Shown: piece after piece, positions 8,843 through 17,850 of the stretch
Layout of the letters: the number at the start of each line of letters is the position of its first letter
Numbering within the stretch: position 1 is the stretch's first letter
Assembly (NCBI GenBank): GCA_026129865.1
Contig: JAHCHG010000005.1
Location: 62,001 to 126,000, forward strand
DNA from: Pyrinomonadaceae bacterium
GTDB taxonomy: Bacteria > Acidobacteriota > Blastocatellia > Pyrinomonadales > Pyrinomonadaceae
Length of the DNA stretch: 64,000 nucleotides
Direction: 5' to 3'
Notes under the pieces: model-generated
The model's database searches: none
What the model was told of the DNA's origin: nothing
The model's input: the letters and a program-made list of their open reading frames with translations, nothing else
Program-made: the position numbers and the translations under genes

Positions 8843-8870
8843 AAAAAAACCGTCCGAAACCCGAACGGTT
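8843..8870 (-). terminator. Intrinsic terminator after PilZ gene
   Basis: Read on the minus strand, CCGTTCG and CGGACGG form a stem with one G-U pair and a five-base loop, followed by seven T residues. It lies about 25 bases beyond the stop codon of the PilZ gene. Confidence 0.7.
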
Positions 8871-8894
8871 CGATCGATCAAATTTTAGTAACGT

Positions 8895-9368
8895 TCAGCT
8901 TTCGTCTATACCAAGCTGCAAGGTTCCGCCTGAGCGTTTCGAACGTTTTCTGCCAAAGCGCACGAAATGAGCGTAGGCTTCCCGGTTGTCGTCGGTCATT
9001 GCAACGATCTTTGCGCCGATAAGATATCTGGAAACCGAAATATGTTCGCCAACCTGTTCGTATCGTCGTCCAACGAGCTGCATTCGAACCTTTCCCGTCG
9101 GCAGATCGACTTCGGCATTTAACACGCGATCTTCGCCAACCAGATAATATTCGCGAAGCCGAATAGCGGAAACGATGAACGCAATGCCCGTTTGGCTCAG
9201 ATCTTTTGTTTCGCCCGAGATAGAAAGCGTTTCGGCAGGCATTGTTAATCTGCCCGTTGAGCGGTCCGGTTCAAACCATAAACGGATCGGCACAGAATGC
9301 TCGCGGCGCGGCGCGACGACCTGTTTAGATACTGATCGATTTAGTTTTGAAAAAAGATCTCGAAGCAT
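8895..9368 (-). CDS. PilZ-domain protein
   Basis: 157 residues with one PilZ domain. The c-di-GMP-binding elements are visible: the RREHSVP box near residues 20-27 (form R-R-x-x-R/H) and the second motif SQTGIAFIV at about 58-66, matching D/SxSxxG. The ligand-binding Arg pair is present, but the fourth position of the first box is His instead of the usual Arg, so binding strength is uncertain. Such single-domain proteins act as cytoplasmic c-di-GMP effectors for motility, pili or polysaccharide export. It is monocistronic with its own terminator. With a large exopolysaccharide-type locus 8 kb away, a link to surface glycan control is possible but not shown. Confidence 0.8.
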   Translation of the reverse strand: MLRDLFSKLNRSVSKQVVAPRREHSVPIRLWFEPDRSTGRLTMPAETLSISGETKDLSQTGIAFIVSAIRLREYYLVGEDRVLNAEVDLPTGKVRMQLVGRRYEQVGEHISVSRYLIGAKIVAMTDDNREAYAHFVRFGRKRSKRSGGTLQLGIDES

Positions 9369-9485
9369 TTTTCCGGGAAGCTAAAGCTGTTGAACGGGTT
9401 AATTCAAAGTATAACAATACTTTCGTGGAATTATAAACCCATCTTTTAACAAATTTCAACAGTTATTTCGCCGAAAATGCTGATT

Positions 9486-10352
9486 TTACTTGTTTTTTAA
9501 CCGATTTCCGCCGCTATCGTCGCTTTTTATCGAAGATTTGCGGTTCGAATCTACGTTTAACACGAACGAGAGTTTGCCGGTTTTACCGTAAACCGCGGGT
9601 TCGGCGAAGGCGCTGTAACTTTTTTTGTCGGCGCTGACGATGATTTCGAATTTATAACCGGTGGATTCTGTCGATCGGATATCCTCGGGCAAAAATTCGT
9701 TTTCAATGAGCGTCGGAATTTCCGCGTAAGTATCTGCATTGACCGAAGAATAAACCAGTTGAGCTTTGTAAATACGTTCGAGCATCGCCTTGGCTTCTTC
9801 CTGATGGGTTTCAATTTTGAGAGCAAAGAAATAATTTTTGCCTTCTTTTTTAACGACCGCTTCCGCTTCTTCATCGACAGTCAATATTACCCAAACGCCA
9901 TTTTCGCGGCGTAGTTTTATTTCCTGAAGCTTTATCTCGTCGGTGTCGTTATCGGGCAATTTTGCGGTAACAGTTGCGCTGTTTTCGACAATGATCTCGC
10001 CGTTTATGGCGATATCTGCCGGAATTTGCCCGGCGAGCGCGTCGAAATCAACTTGAAGATCTTTGAGTTCGCTTTCGGTCAGTCCTTCGATCGCCGGACG
10101 GAGATTCGTTAACACAAGCGCGTCGCGAACTTTTTTTTCGCGAAGACGCTGATAGAAAACACGAACAGTGTCCGCGGGCGAATTTGGCTGAATATCGATG
10201 GCGGTTTTTGGTGCCGAACTGATCAAAACATCTGCCGGAACTTTTACCGGCGGCGGTTCGTTTGCCGCTTTTACCGAGCAGCCGAAGCTGAAAAGTCCGG
10301 AAATCACGATCGCTGCGGCGAGAAGTCCGGTTGTCGAAAGCCTGAAAAACAT
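9486..10352 (-). CDS. Putative lipoprotein with pilin-like C-terminal segment
   Basis: 288 residues with a lipoprotein signal and the lipobox SFGC (Cys25). After a Pro-rich linker, residues about 57-165 contain SPADTVRVFYQRLREKKVRDAL and a strand-rich section resembling NTF2-like/DUF4878 lipoprotein domains. The C-terminal third (about 180-270, with AKAMLERIYKAQ and later AFAEPAVYGKTGKLSF) resembles the globular head of type IV pilin-like proteins but without their N-terminal helix. No catalytic motif is visible. A likely promoter with an operator-like dyad lies 85-110 bases upstream. Confidence 0.65.
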   Translation of the reverse strand: MFFRLSTTGLLAAAIVISGLFSFGCSVKAANEPPPVKVPADVLISSAPKTAIDIQPNSPADTVRVFYQRLREKKVRDALVLTNLRPAIEGLTESELKDLQVDFDALAGQIPADIAINGEIIVENSATVTAKLPDNDTDEIKLQEIKLRRENGVWVILTVDEEAEAVVKKEGKNYFFALKIETHQEEAKAMLERIYKAQLVYSSVNADTYAEIPTLIENEFLPEDIRSTESTGYKFEIIVSADKKSYSAFAEPAVYGKTGKLSFVLNVDSNRKSSIKSDDSGGNRLKNK

Positions 10353-10435
10353 TAGATCTTTGCTCCCAAAATGAAAGATTGTGAATTTGAGATCAGAGGC
10401 AAAGGCGATGAAAACGGCGCCTTATCAAAAAAGAG

Positions 10436-10480
10436 TATATACGATGAGTTTTAACTTTGTAAAACATTATTTACAAAGTT
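10436..10480 (-). promoter_or_regulatory. Promoter with 11-bp dyad overlapping -35
   Basis: On the minus strand TTTACA and TATATA are 16 bases apart (plus-strand 10458-10463 and 10436-10441), facing the lipoprotein gene at 10352. The -35 box lies inside a perfect inverted repeat: AACTTTGTAAA at 10453-10463 and TTTACAAAGTT at 10470-10480 with a six-base spacer. A repressor bound there would block polymerase. Read on the plus strand the dyad is followed by a T-run, but no plus-strand gene precedes it. Confidence 0.45.
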
Positions 10481-10550
10481 TTGCATTTTTTTCTGGAATG
10501 TTGTTTGGATTGCGACTATAACGCCGAACTTTTGAACCTCGACAAACGTG

Positions 10551-10578
10551 AAAAGACACCGCGAATACGGCGTCTTTT
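10551..10578 (-). terminator. Intrinsic terminator after OPT transporter gene
   Basis: Minus-strand stem AAAAGACGCCG with CGGTGTCTTTT (one G-U pair) and a six-base loop, ending in a T-rich tract, about 20 bases past the stop codon. Confidence 0.7.
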
Positions 10579-10597
10579 CTTGTCTATTGTTCGTTGA

Positions 10598-12928
10598 TTA
10601 TTCTTCCGGCTCAGCCTTTTTGCCGAATATCTTTTCGCTTCCGACAAAGAAAAGAATCGCAGCAAGAATCAGGAACGGCAGTAAGCCGAGCATGTCCGAC
10701 TTATAGAACGGGTTGAAAACAGCCGCCCATTCTTCGAACGAGGCAAGCGTATCCGCAAGTGAAACAGACGCGATCGCGAGCAAAATTCCCGCCAGAGCGC
10801 CGCCGGCAATATAGCCCGAAGCCAGCAAGACACCGGAGCTTTTATCCGTTTCCGCGGTCATTTCTTCTTCGCTTAAATTTTTATGCGCAAGACGTTTTCG
10901 CAAACCTCCGTCGACAAAATACCGGACCATTCCGCCGATAAAGATCGGAGACGAAGCCGAGATCGGCAGGTAAACCCCGACCGCAAATGCAAGCGACGAA
11001 AGACCGCACATTTCCAACGTAACGGCGATCATAACGCCGAGCAGGACCAAGCCCCACGGCAGCTGCTGGCTCAAAATTCCTTTAATGATATAGCTCATCA
11101 AAGTTGCCTTCGGGGCGCTGTATTTTGTTACATTTTGCTCGATCGGCGTTCCGTCCGCGTGCGTACCGACCTGAATTTTATCGACCACGCCGTTGATGCC
11201 CGGATCGACCAGGTACGCCGGTTTTCCCTGCATATCGACGAGATATCTTCCGACCGGACCGTTATTCGGATCGGTATTGTGCCACACGCGATAGTTTTTT
11301 GTATCGACGGCATTGTTCGCGCCTTGCGGCTGTTCGCTTTTCAGCTCGCCGTTGTCGCGAAGAAGTTCCTGTTCTTTCACCGTAAACGATTCGGCAAACG
11401 CCGTTGCCGCAACCGGTTGATAAACGGTCGATGAATTATTGAGCTGCAAGAGGATCGGTCCCAGAAGCAGTGCGGCGACCAAAGCGCCGACGAGAATAGC
11501 GATCTGCTGTTTCCACGGAGTTCCGCCGACAAGAAACCCGGTTTTCAGATCCTGCGACGTCGTGCCGCCGTTTGATGCGGCGATGCAGACGATTCCGCCG
11601 ACGCTCAGCGCGGTTACAAAATATGGGTCGGGCGCCGTCCATCCGAGCAGCAAAAAAACGAGTGATGTTAATAGAAGCGTCGCGACCGTCATTCCCGAGA
11701 TCGGGTTTGACGAAGAACCGATCTCACCGGTCAAACGCGATGAAACGGTAACGAAAAGAAATCCGAAAATTATGATCAGAATTGCGCCGAGCAAGTTCAT
11801 CTTCAGCGAAGGCGCGAACGTTATGACAATGATCAACAATAAAATTCCGCCGACGACCCATTTGATCGAAAGATCCTGTTCGGTACGCGGCTGCGCGGCG
11901 CCGTCGGCAAGTTCCGAACCGCCGCGAAGATCGGCGAGACCGCCTTTTAAACCGTGCCAGATAACCGGCAGTGAGCGCACAAGACTAATTATTCCACCCG
12001 CCGCGACGGCGCCCGCGCCGATATAAAGAATGTATGCCTTTTGAATTTCACCGATCGACATTTCGCCGATCGTTTTCGCGGTTTCCGGTGCGAGCGGTTC
12101 GAGCAGACCGCTGCCGAAAAATTTGATCATCGGGATCAGAACAAGATAAGCCAAAACTCCGCCTGCGCACATGACGCCTGCGATCTTCGGTCCGATGATG
12201 TAACCGACACCCAAAAGCGCCGGATTATTTTCCAGGGACACGGAACCGCCCTGAAACGGTGCACCAAATTCTTTGGTCGGATATTCCTTCCACCCTTTGA
12301 AAACCTGCATTATCGAGTTGTAAAGAAACCCGATCGCAAATCCCGCGGAAATTATCAAACCGCCTTTCGTCGCCGCGTTCGAATCGTCCTGAGTAACTTT
12401 CGTATCCGCATGGCTTTTTGATTCGTCGCTGGCACCGGCTTTTAAAACTTCCGCGCATGCCGTTCCTTCCGGGTATTTCAGATATCCATGCTGATCGCGG
12501 ATCAAAGCGCGGCGCAGCGGAATCATCATCAAAATTCCCAGCAGACCGCCGAGAACGGCGACGAGCATCACGCGCGAAAGCTCCAGATCGAATCCCAGAA
12601 TGAGTATCGCCGGCATCGTAACGCCGATACCGAACGCAATGGATTCGCCCGCGCTTCCGGCGGTTTGCACGATGTTATGTTCGAGTATGGTCGCGTCGCG
12701 CATCCCGGCTTTCGATAAAAGGCGGAAAAGCGTTATCGAAATAACCGCGACCGGGATCGACGCAGAAACCGTAAGTCCAACCTTCAGAACAAGGTAAAGG
12801 GAAGACGCACCAAAAATGACGCCGAGAATAGTTCCGACGATCAGCGGAAAGATCGAAAGCTCGCGCAGGTCGGTAACGCTTGCGGGAATGTACGGGCGGA
12901 AAACTGCCAGAAACGGATTATCTTTCAT
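10598..12928 (-). CDS. OPT-family oligopeptide transporter
   Basis: About 776 residues, almost entirely hydrophobic helices. It begins with FRPYIPASVTDLRELS, the conserved cytoplasmic start of prokaryotic OPT proteins, and has the repeated Gly-rich TM segments of the family, including LGGLLGILMMIPLRRALI and the following YPEGTACAEVLKAG motif. OPT proteins import small peptides or metal chelates by proton symport across the inner membrane. The ATG at 12928 was preferred; a GGAGG lies 14 bases upstream, whereas extension to 12964 needs a TTG. A hydrophilic loop of about 90 residues lies in the C-terminal half. The gene is monocistronic and divergent from the M14 peptidase, so peptide uptake linked to that protease is plausible. 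Confidence 0.92.
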   Translation of the reverse strand: MKDNPFLAVFRPYIPASVTDLRELSIFPLIVGTILGVIFGASSLYLVLKVGLTVSASIPVAVISITLFRLLSKAGMRDATILEHNIVQTAGSAGESIAFGIGVTMPAILILGFDLELSRVMLVAVLGGLLGILMMIPLRRALIRDQHGYLKYPEGTACAEVLKAGASDESKSHADTKVTQDDSNAATKGGLIISAGFAIGFLYNSIMQVFKGWKEYPTKEFGAPFQGGSVSLENNPALLGVGYIIGPKIAGVMCAGGVLAYLVLIPMIKFFGSGLLEPLAPETAKTIGEMSIGEIQKAYILYIGAGAVAAGGIISLVRSLPVIWHGLKGGLADLRGGSELADGAAQPRTEQDLSIKWVVGGILLLIIVITFAPSLKMNLLGAILIIIFGFLFVTVSSRLTGEIGSSSNPISGMTVATLLLTSLVFLLLGWTAPDPYFVTALSVGGIVCIAASNGGTTSQDLKTGFLVGGTPWKQQIAILVGALVAALLLGPILLQLNNSSTVYQPVAATAFAESFTVKEQELLRDNGELKSEQPQGANNAVDTKNYRVWHNTDPNNGPVGRYLVDMQGKPAYLVDPGINGVVDKIQVGTHADGTPIEQNVTKYSAPKATLMSYIIKGILSQQLPWGLVLLGVMIAVTLEMCGLSSLAFAVGVYLPISASSPIFIGGMVRYFVDGGLRKRLAHKNLSEEEMTAETDKSSGVLLASGYIAGGALAGILLAIASVSLADTLASFEEWAAVFNPFYKSDMLGLLPFLILAAILFFVGSEKIFGKKAEPEE

Positions 12929-12992
12929 AAATGAACACAATGCCTCCGAAGGTAACTTTTTCAATTGGAAGAGTTTTGCGTGTTAGGAAACC

Positions 12993-13011
12993 TGCGATAA
13001 TTTACATCGCA
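12993..13011. promoter_or_regulatory. Short inverted repeat between divergent OPT and M14 genes
   Basis: TGCGAT and ATCGCA flank a seven-base spacer, with CC and GG further out, in the 170-base gap between the divergent transporter and peptidase genes. A shared operator is possible. The arms are short, so chance is a real alternative. Confidence 0.25.
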
Positions 13012-13099
13012 TCAGGTAAATTAGCAAGAAAACAATTTCCCCAGGCGCGGTAAAATGAATTACTATCAAGGAAAATCAAAGCGAGGTTTTCATCAAACA

Positions 13100-15460
13100 A
13101 TGGATTTCAAAAAATTCTCTGCTCTCTTGCGTCTTTGCGGTTTAATTCTGCTCTTATGCTTTTCAGCATTCGCGCAAAAAACTATTCCCGCGCCGAAGGA
13201 TGTCATCGGTTTTACGCCCGGTGAGGATAAAAAACTCGCAAGTTGGGCGAGCGTGGTTGATTATTTTCAAAAACTCGACGCGGCATCGGACCGTGTGAAT
13301 TTTCAGGAGATCGGTAAAACAACGGAAGGAAAGCCTTTTGTTTACGCGACGATCTCAACGCCGGAAAATCTTAAAAATTTGCAAAAATACATTGAGATAA
13401 ATAACAAACTCGCCGATCCGCGAATTATTAAACGCAATGATAAAACGGCGCAAGATTTGATAAAGCAAGGCAAAACATTTGTTCTTATAACCTGTGGAAT
13501 TCATTCAACGGAAGTCGGTTCGACGCTATCAAGCATGCTGATCGCCGAAAAACTTGCGAAAGCGGAAGATGCGGAAACTAAGCGGATTTTGGAAAATACG
13601 ATCATCGTTTTAGTTCCTTCCTTGAATCCCGACGGCGTTGATATTGTTAAAAATTGGTATGACAAAACTTTGGGGACGAAGTTTGAAGGAACATCGCCGC
13701 CGGAGCTTTATCAGAAATATGTCGGACACGACAACAACCGCGATTGGTATGCTTTTACGCAGGTTGAAACTCAGCTCACGGTGGACAAAATCCACAACGT
13801 ATTTCACCCGCAGATCGTCCACGACATTCATCAGCAAGGCGCAAACGGCGCGAGACTTTTTCTGCCGCCGTATGAACCGCCCGTCGAACCGAACGTGCCG
13901 AAAGAATTGGTCGAAGGCTACACAGAACTCGGTCTATCTATGGCGAAGAACCTGCGAGAACAAGGGTTCGAAGGCATCACGACCGGCACGACCTACGACG
14001 CATGGACGCCGGCGCGGGCGTATTCGCATTATCACGGCGGCGTGCGGATCTTGTCGGAAACCGCGTCGGCAAATCTCGCTTCGCCGATCGAGATAAAACT
14101 TGAAGACCTGCGCGGCAGACGCGGTTTTGACGCACAAAAAGAATCCGAAAATTTCGGTCCCGTCTGGAAAGGCGGCAAATGGGGAATGGGCGATATTACA
14201 AAATATATGACAAGCGCCGCGTTCAGTTTGCTAGAACACGCTTCCGACAACCGCGCTTCTTGGCTTGAAAGATTTTATGCGATTGGGAAAGAAGCGACTC
14301 GACCACGAAAAGATGGTGAATTAAATGCCTTTGCTGTCGAAATCGGTCAAGGAAATTTAGAATCAATTTTAGAAAGAGCAGGCGTTGAAGCGGAAAGAGT
14401 TCAAATTCTAAATGCCGGAATTAACGGCGAGCCAATTTTGCTCGTTAAAATGGCACAACCTTATGGAAGTTTCGCCAAGGCGATTTTGGAAAATCAAAAA
14501 TATCCCAATTTAAAGGACGAAAAAGGAAATCCAATTTCGCCTTATGATGTAACGGCTCACACAATTTCACTTTTAGAAGGAGTTAAAGTAACTCCAATTT
14601 ATGAAACTATTCGTTATCCAAAAGCGGCGGGTTTCAGTATAGATAATGGACCCGGTTGCGGAACAGGAAAAGACGGACCAAAAATAATTTCTGCACAAAT
14701 TTATCGGTCTGAAATTCCTTCGATGGATGAAGGTTGGACGCGGTTTATTATGAATAACGGAAACTGGATTCTTTTTGGAAGACGCGGAAGAGAATGTGAA
14801 GAACTTAAAGTTTCTGAATTGAGAAATGAAAATATTTTACAAAACGCTTTCGATTCAAAAACAGTAATCTTCCCCGATCAATCGCCGAGACAAATCTTAA
14901 ACGGCTATCCGAAAGGCTCAATGCCCGACGAATACACGGGCGGCGTTGGCGCAGAAGGCGTTGAAAATCTCAAAAAATTCGTTGAAGTCGGCGGCACACT
15001 CGTTTTTCTCAACCGCGCTTCGGATTTTGCCATCGAACAATTCGATCTGCCCGTCCGCGATGTGACAAAAGGTTTGTCGAACAAAGATTTTTACATTCCC
15101 GGCTCGATCCTTCGCACCGAATTAGACACAAAACACCCGATCGCCAAAGGAATGCCCGCGCAGTCGATCGCGTGGTTTGAAGATTCGCCCGCGTTTGAAA
15201 TCATGTCAGTACCGCCTGCGGTAGCGGGCGGCGCGAAGATCGAAGCAAAAGATGTTGATTTAATTGCAAAATATCCGCAAAAGACAGAAGACATTCTGCT
15301 TTCCGGCTGGGCGTTGGGCGCGGAAAAATTAGCCGGAAAAGCCGCGCTCGTTTCAATAAAAATGGGCAAAGGCAAGATCGTTCTTTTCGGTTTCCGTCCG
15401 CAATATCGCGGACAAAGTTTGGCGACGTTTCCGCTCCTTTTTAATGCTATCTCGGAGTGA
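13100..15460 (+). CDS. Secreted M14-family zinc metallopeptidase
   Basis: 786 residues from the ATG preceding DFKKFSALL, which gives a standard signal peptide ending FSAFAQ. The frame is open to 13055, but that would place 15 polar residues before the signal. The M14 zinc motif HxxE is in GIHSTEVGS (about His135 and Glu138), a third His lies in the IVHDIHQQG region, and the catalytic Glu is probably in GGVRILSETAS (about 320). The remaining 450 residues include a class-I-glutamine-amidotransferase-like C-terminal part. Such exported carboxypeptidase-fold enzymes of Bacteroidetes and Acidobacteriota degrade peptides in the periplasm. The family is secure, the specificity is not. Confidence 0.9.
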   Translation: MDFKKFSALLRLCGLILLLCFSAFAQKTIPAPKDVIGFTPGEDKKLASWASVVDYFQKLDAASDRVNFQEIGKTTEGKPFVYATISTPENLKNLQKYIEINNKLADPRIIKRNDKTAQDLIKQGKTFVLITCGIHSTEVGSTLSSMLIAEKLAKAEDAETKRILENTIIVLVPSLNPDGVDIVKNWYDKTLGTKFEGTSPPELYQKYVGHDNNRDWYAFTQVETQLTVDKIHNVFHPQIVHDIHQQGANGARLFLPPYEPPVEPNVPKELVEGYTELGLSMAKNLREQGFEGITTGTTYDAWTPARAYSHYHGGVRILSETASANLASPIEIKLEDLRGRRGFDAQKESENFGPVWKGGKWGMGDITKYMTSAAFSLLEHASDNRASWLERFYAIGKEATRPRKDGELNAFAVEIGQGNLESILERAGVEAERVQILNAGINGEPILLVKMAQPYGSFAKAILENQKYPNLKDEKGNPISPYDVTAHTISLLEGVKVTPIYETIRYPKAAGFSIDNGPGCGTGKDGPKIISAQIYRSEIPSMDEGWTRFIMNNGNWILFGRRGRECEELKVSELRNENILQNAFDSKTVIFPDQSPRQILNGYPKGSMPDEYTGGVGAEGVENLKKFVEVGGTLVFLNRASDFAIEQFDLPVRDVTKGLSNKDFYIPGSILRTELDTKHPIAKGMPAQSIAWFEDSPAFEIMSVPPAVAGGAKIEAKDVDLIAKYPQKTEDILLSGWALGAEKLAGKAALVSIKMGKGKIVLFGFRPQYRGQSLATFPLLFNAISE

Positions 15461-15465
15461 TTAAA

Positions 15466-15547
15466 CACATAGGAACATAGGAAACATAGCTTCTTCTCAA
15501 AAATCACAGACTATTTACTCCCCCTATGATATCTATGTACCTATGTG
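15466..15547. repeat. Imperfect inverted repeat of ACATAGG-type units
   Basis: CACATAGGAACATAGGAAAC at 15466-15485 and a related complementary stretch ending CTATGTACCTATGTG at 15547 form a long imperfect stem across a 34-base loop. It lies just after the peptidase gene and could act as a transcript end or an RNA stability element. The left arm has three ACATAG units. Confidence 0.5.
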
Positions 15548-15627
15548 GTTAAGAAAATTGCAAAAAGGACGCATTTAAATTGACAATAATTCAATGATCC
15601 GGTATTCCTAATAACGACAATTTGAAA

Positions 15628-15768
15628 CAAGGGGAGTAGATAGCCCTTTTCGGTTCGGTGAAACCGTCAATACGACCGCTCGGCAGCGGTTCGGTTCACC
15701 GGAGAAAATATCGAGACCTTGTGCGAAATACAAAATTTTTTACGATTTTGTCCGCGCAAGGTCTTTTT
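15628..15768 (+). promoter_or_regulatory. yybP-ykoY (manganese) riboswitch with terminator platform
   Basis: The leader carries the conserved pieces of the yybP-ykoY aptamer in order: AAGGGGAGTAG at 15629-15639, TCAATACG at 15667-15674, a GC-rich stem with GGTTCACCGG, and CGAGACCTT at 15712-15720. The last piece is also the left arm of an intrinsic terminator: GACCTTGTGCG pairs with CGCGCAAGGTC and is followed by TTTTT (to 15768). In this RNA family Mn2+ binding sequesters the P1 strand and allows readthrough. The regulated gene, TerC/Alx, is the textbook partner. The aptamer and gene partner agree, which makes this one of the firmest regulatory calls here. Confidence 0.93.
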
Positions 15769-15804
15769 CTATGCGCGGATCGATACGAGGAGTTGATTCA
15801 AAAC

Positions 15805-16788
15805 ATGGATACGATATTTTTTCCCTTTGCGGAATTTTGGTGGTTTTATCTTGCCTTTACGGCGTTTGTTCTTTTAATGCTGGGCTTGGACCTCGGCGTT
15901 TTTCATCGTGAAGCTCACAAAGTTTCATTCAAAGAAGCTACGGCTTGGAGCATTGTCTGGATCTCACTTGCGCTTATTTTCAACGCGCTATTCTACTATT
16001 ACACCACGGATAAATTCGGGTCGGTCGAGGGAACTCGGCTGTCGCTCGAATTCCTTACCGGATATGTCGTCGAAAAAACGCTTTCCGTCGATAACATCTT
16101 CATTTTTGTAATGGTGTTCAGCTATTTCGCGATCCCTGCGAAATACCAGCATCGAGTCTTGTTTTACGGCATCATCGGCGCTCTTATCTTTCGTGCGATC
16201 TTCATCGCTGGCGGCGCATATTTGATGCAGTTTCACTGGGTCATATACATTTTCGGTGCGTTTTTGATCTTTACTGGAATCAAAATGATGTTCGTTCCGG
16301 AGAAAGAACTAGACCCGGAAAAGAATTTCTTAATAAAACTCTTCAAACGGTTCGTGCCCGTAACGCATGACCTTCACGGGCAGAATTTTTTCGTCAAGAT
16401 CGGAAAAAGACTTCATGCGACGCCGCTTTTCATTGCGCTGTTATTTTTAGAACTTACCGACGTTATATTTGCCGTCGACAGCGTTCCCGCGATCTTTGCG
16501 TTGACCAAAGAACCGATGATCGTGTTCACATCGAATATTTTCGCGATCCTCGGTCTGCGGGCGATGTATTTCATGCTTGCCGGTGCGGTAGATAAGTTTC
16601 ATTTTCTGAAATACGGTTTGTCTGTTGTGTTGATCTTTGTCGGTTTGAAAATGGCATTCCTGAACGATTGGTTCGGCGGCAAATTCCCGATCCATTACTC
16701 GCTCGGGATCATTTTAAGCGTAATTCTCATTTCGGTCGTCGCATCGCTCACATTTCCAAAGAAACTCGAAGACGCCGCGGGCGCTTAA
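15805..16788 (+). CDS. alx: TerC/Alx-family membrane protein, predicted Mn2+ exporter
   Basis: 327 residues from the ATG at 15805, preceded by GAGGAG; the earlier open frame lies inside the riboswitch. The protein has about eight or nine TM helices with the family's acidic intramembrane motifs: LDLGVFHR in the first part, EKTLSVDNIFIFVMVFSYF in the middle and ELTDVIFAVDSVPAIFA in the second half. Alx/TerC proteins move Mn2+ out of the cytoplasm or supply it to exported enzymes. The upstream yybP-ykoY riboswitch supports a role in Mn homeostasis. An intrinsic terminator follows. Confidence 0.93.
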   Translation: MDTIFFPFAEFWWFYLAFTAFVLLMLGLDLGVFHREAHKVSFKEATAWSIVWISLALIFNALFYYYTTDKFGSVEGTRLSLEFLTGYVVEKTLSVDNIFIFVMVFSYFAIPAKYQHRVLFYGIIGALIFRAIFIAGGAYLMQFHWVIYIFGAFLIFTGIKMMFVPEKELDPEKNFLIKLFKRFVPVTHDLHGQNFFVKIGKRLHATPLFIALLFLELTDVIFAVDSVPAIFALTKEPMIVFTSNIFAILGLRAMYFMLAGAVDKFHFLKYGLSVVLIFVGLKMAFLNDWFGGKFPIHYSLGIILSVILISVVASLTFPKKLEDAAGA

Positions 16789-16803
16789 CGACGGAAATAA
16801 AAA

Positions 16804-16846
16804 AATCGGGAAACCGCATCAGTTTTGCAGTTTCCCGATAAATATT
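16804..16846. terminator. Bidirectional terminator between alx and tRNA-Leu
   Basis: AATCGGGAAAC and GTTTCCCGAT form an almost perfect ten-base stem. T-rich sequence follows on both strands (AAATATTTTT to the right, a run of A to the left), so it can end both the rightward transporter gene and the leftward tRNA transcript. Confidence 0.8.
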
Positions 16847-16874
16847 TTTAGGAATATGTCTTAAAAGGCGAATA

Positions 16875-16959
16875 TGCCGGGGGTCGGACTCGAACCGACA
16901 TGGGCGTAAAGCCCGCTAGATTTTGAGTCTAGTGCGTATACCAATTTCGCCACCCCGGC
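16875..16959 (-). tRNA. tRNA-Leu (CAA)
   Basis: Read on the minus strand the acceptor arms GCCGGGG and CCCCGGC pair with discriminator A. The anticodon stem is CTAGA/TCTAG with loop CTCAAAA, so the anticodon is CAA (reads UUG). The T-arm contains GGTTCGAGTCC. The long variable arm (GCGGGC...GCCC) is that of a class II tRNA, as expected for leucine. CCA is not encoded. Confidence 0.95.
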
Positions 16960-17031
16960 GTGAATAAAAAACTATAGAACTCTTTAGTTTTTCCGTCAAG
17001 ATTGGCGCGGTAAAAATAATCGCGGGAATAA

Positions 17032-17850
17032 TCAGGATTTCTTCCGGTTACCATTTGCTAAAATTAGCTCGAGCCGCATTTGAACCATAGTGCGATAAGC
17101 GGCAGAAACTGGAGCCGTGACGATTCGACCGGCGAATTTACGCAGTTTGCCGGACATCGATTCCTTAAAATGACCGAGCTTTACACCGGTGTGATCGAAA
17201 ACCGCTTGAAGCTCGCGGTTGTTCTTTTCGATCAGACGGCTGTGCGGAATCTTTTTCAAATATGCATAAACCGCAGGACATGGCGACAATATTTTCCAGC
17301 CCTTTTTCAGCACATCGAGCGACCAGATCTTTTCTTCTGCAGCTGCAACGGCTTCGTTAAATTGCGTCTCCTGCCAGGTTGATCTTCTGACGGCGCAGCC
17401 ATTTGCCAGCGGAGCTTTTGAAATCACCTCGTTAACGTCCGAACTGGAATCGAGCATTTGGGGTTCAATCCATCGTTTTGCGTCAAAATTCTTTCCGGAA
17501 TGAAGAAATCGCGCAGCGGCAACGCGTTCATCGGCGAAAGCCGAAAGACACGATAAAAGCGCGTAGGGACCTAAAAGCATCGAATGCGCGCTAAGCAAAA
17601 CGCAGATCTCGCCGGCTGCGGCTTCCATTCCGAGGTTCAAAGCTTTTCCATAGGTGAATTCGTCCTTTGCCAGATGCACAATTTTGCAGTCGAACTCGCG
17701 AGCGATGGCGAGGCTGTCGTCGGTCGAATCGTTGTCGACGAGGACGATCTCGGTTTCGACCTTAAGTTGAGACACAACCGATGAAAAGCAAAACCTAAGA
17801 AATTCTGCTTCGTTGCGGTTTCGCACCACAATTGAAACGAGTTGAGTCAT
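17032..17850 (-). CDS. GT2-family glycosyltransferase
   Basis: 272 residues, GT-A fold. The start is the ATG at 17850, overlapping the upstream stop as ATGA. The nucleotide-binding half shows VSIVVRNRNEAEFL, the first acidic motif LVDNDSTDDSLAIA, and YGKALNLGMEAAAGEICVLLSAHS, where the usual DxD is replaced by SAHS, a variant seen in some rhamnosyltransferase-like GT2 members. No TM helix is evident, so it probably works at the inner face of the membrane on a lipid-linked glycan. It is the last gene of the leftward operon. Donor and acceptor are not predictable. Confidence 0.85.
   Translation of the reverse strand: MTQLVSIVVRNRNEAEFLRFCFSSVVSQLKVETEIVLVDNDSTDDSLAIAREFDCKIVHLAKDEFTYGKALNLGMEAAAGEICVLLSAHSMLLGPYALLSCLSAFADERVAAARFLHSGKNFDAKRWIEPQMLDSSSDVNEVISKAPLANGCAVRRSTWQETQFNEAVAAAEEKIWSLDVLKKGWKILSPCPAVYAYLKKIPHSRLIEKNNRELQAVFDHTGVKLGHFKESMSGKLRKFAGRIVTAPVSAAYRTMVQMRLELILANGNRKKS

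Noticed and set aside
10883-12797. Several plus-strand open frames inside the OPT transporter gene
   Set aside because: They are antisense shadows of a conserved membrane protein gene; products are basic and low in hydrophobic order.
13638-14096. 152-codon open frame inside the M14 peptidase gene
   Set aside because: It overlaps the region holding the zinc and catalytic residues in another frame, and its product is Arg-rich without motifs.
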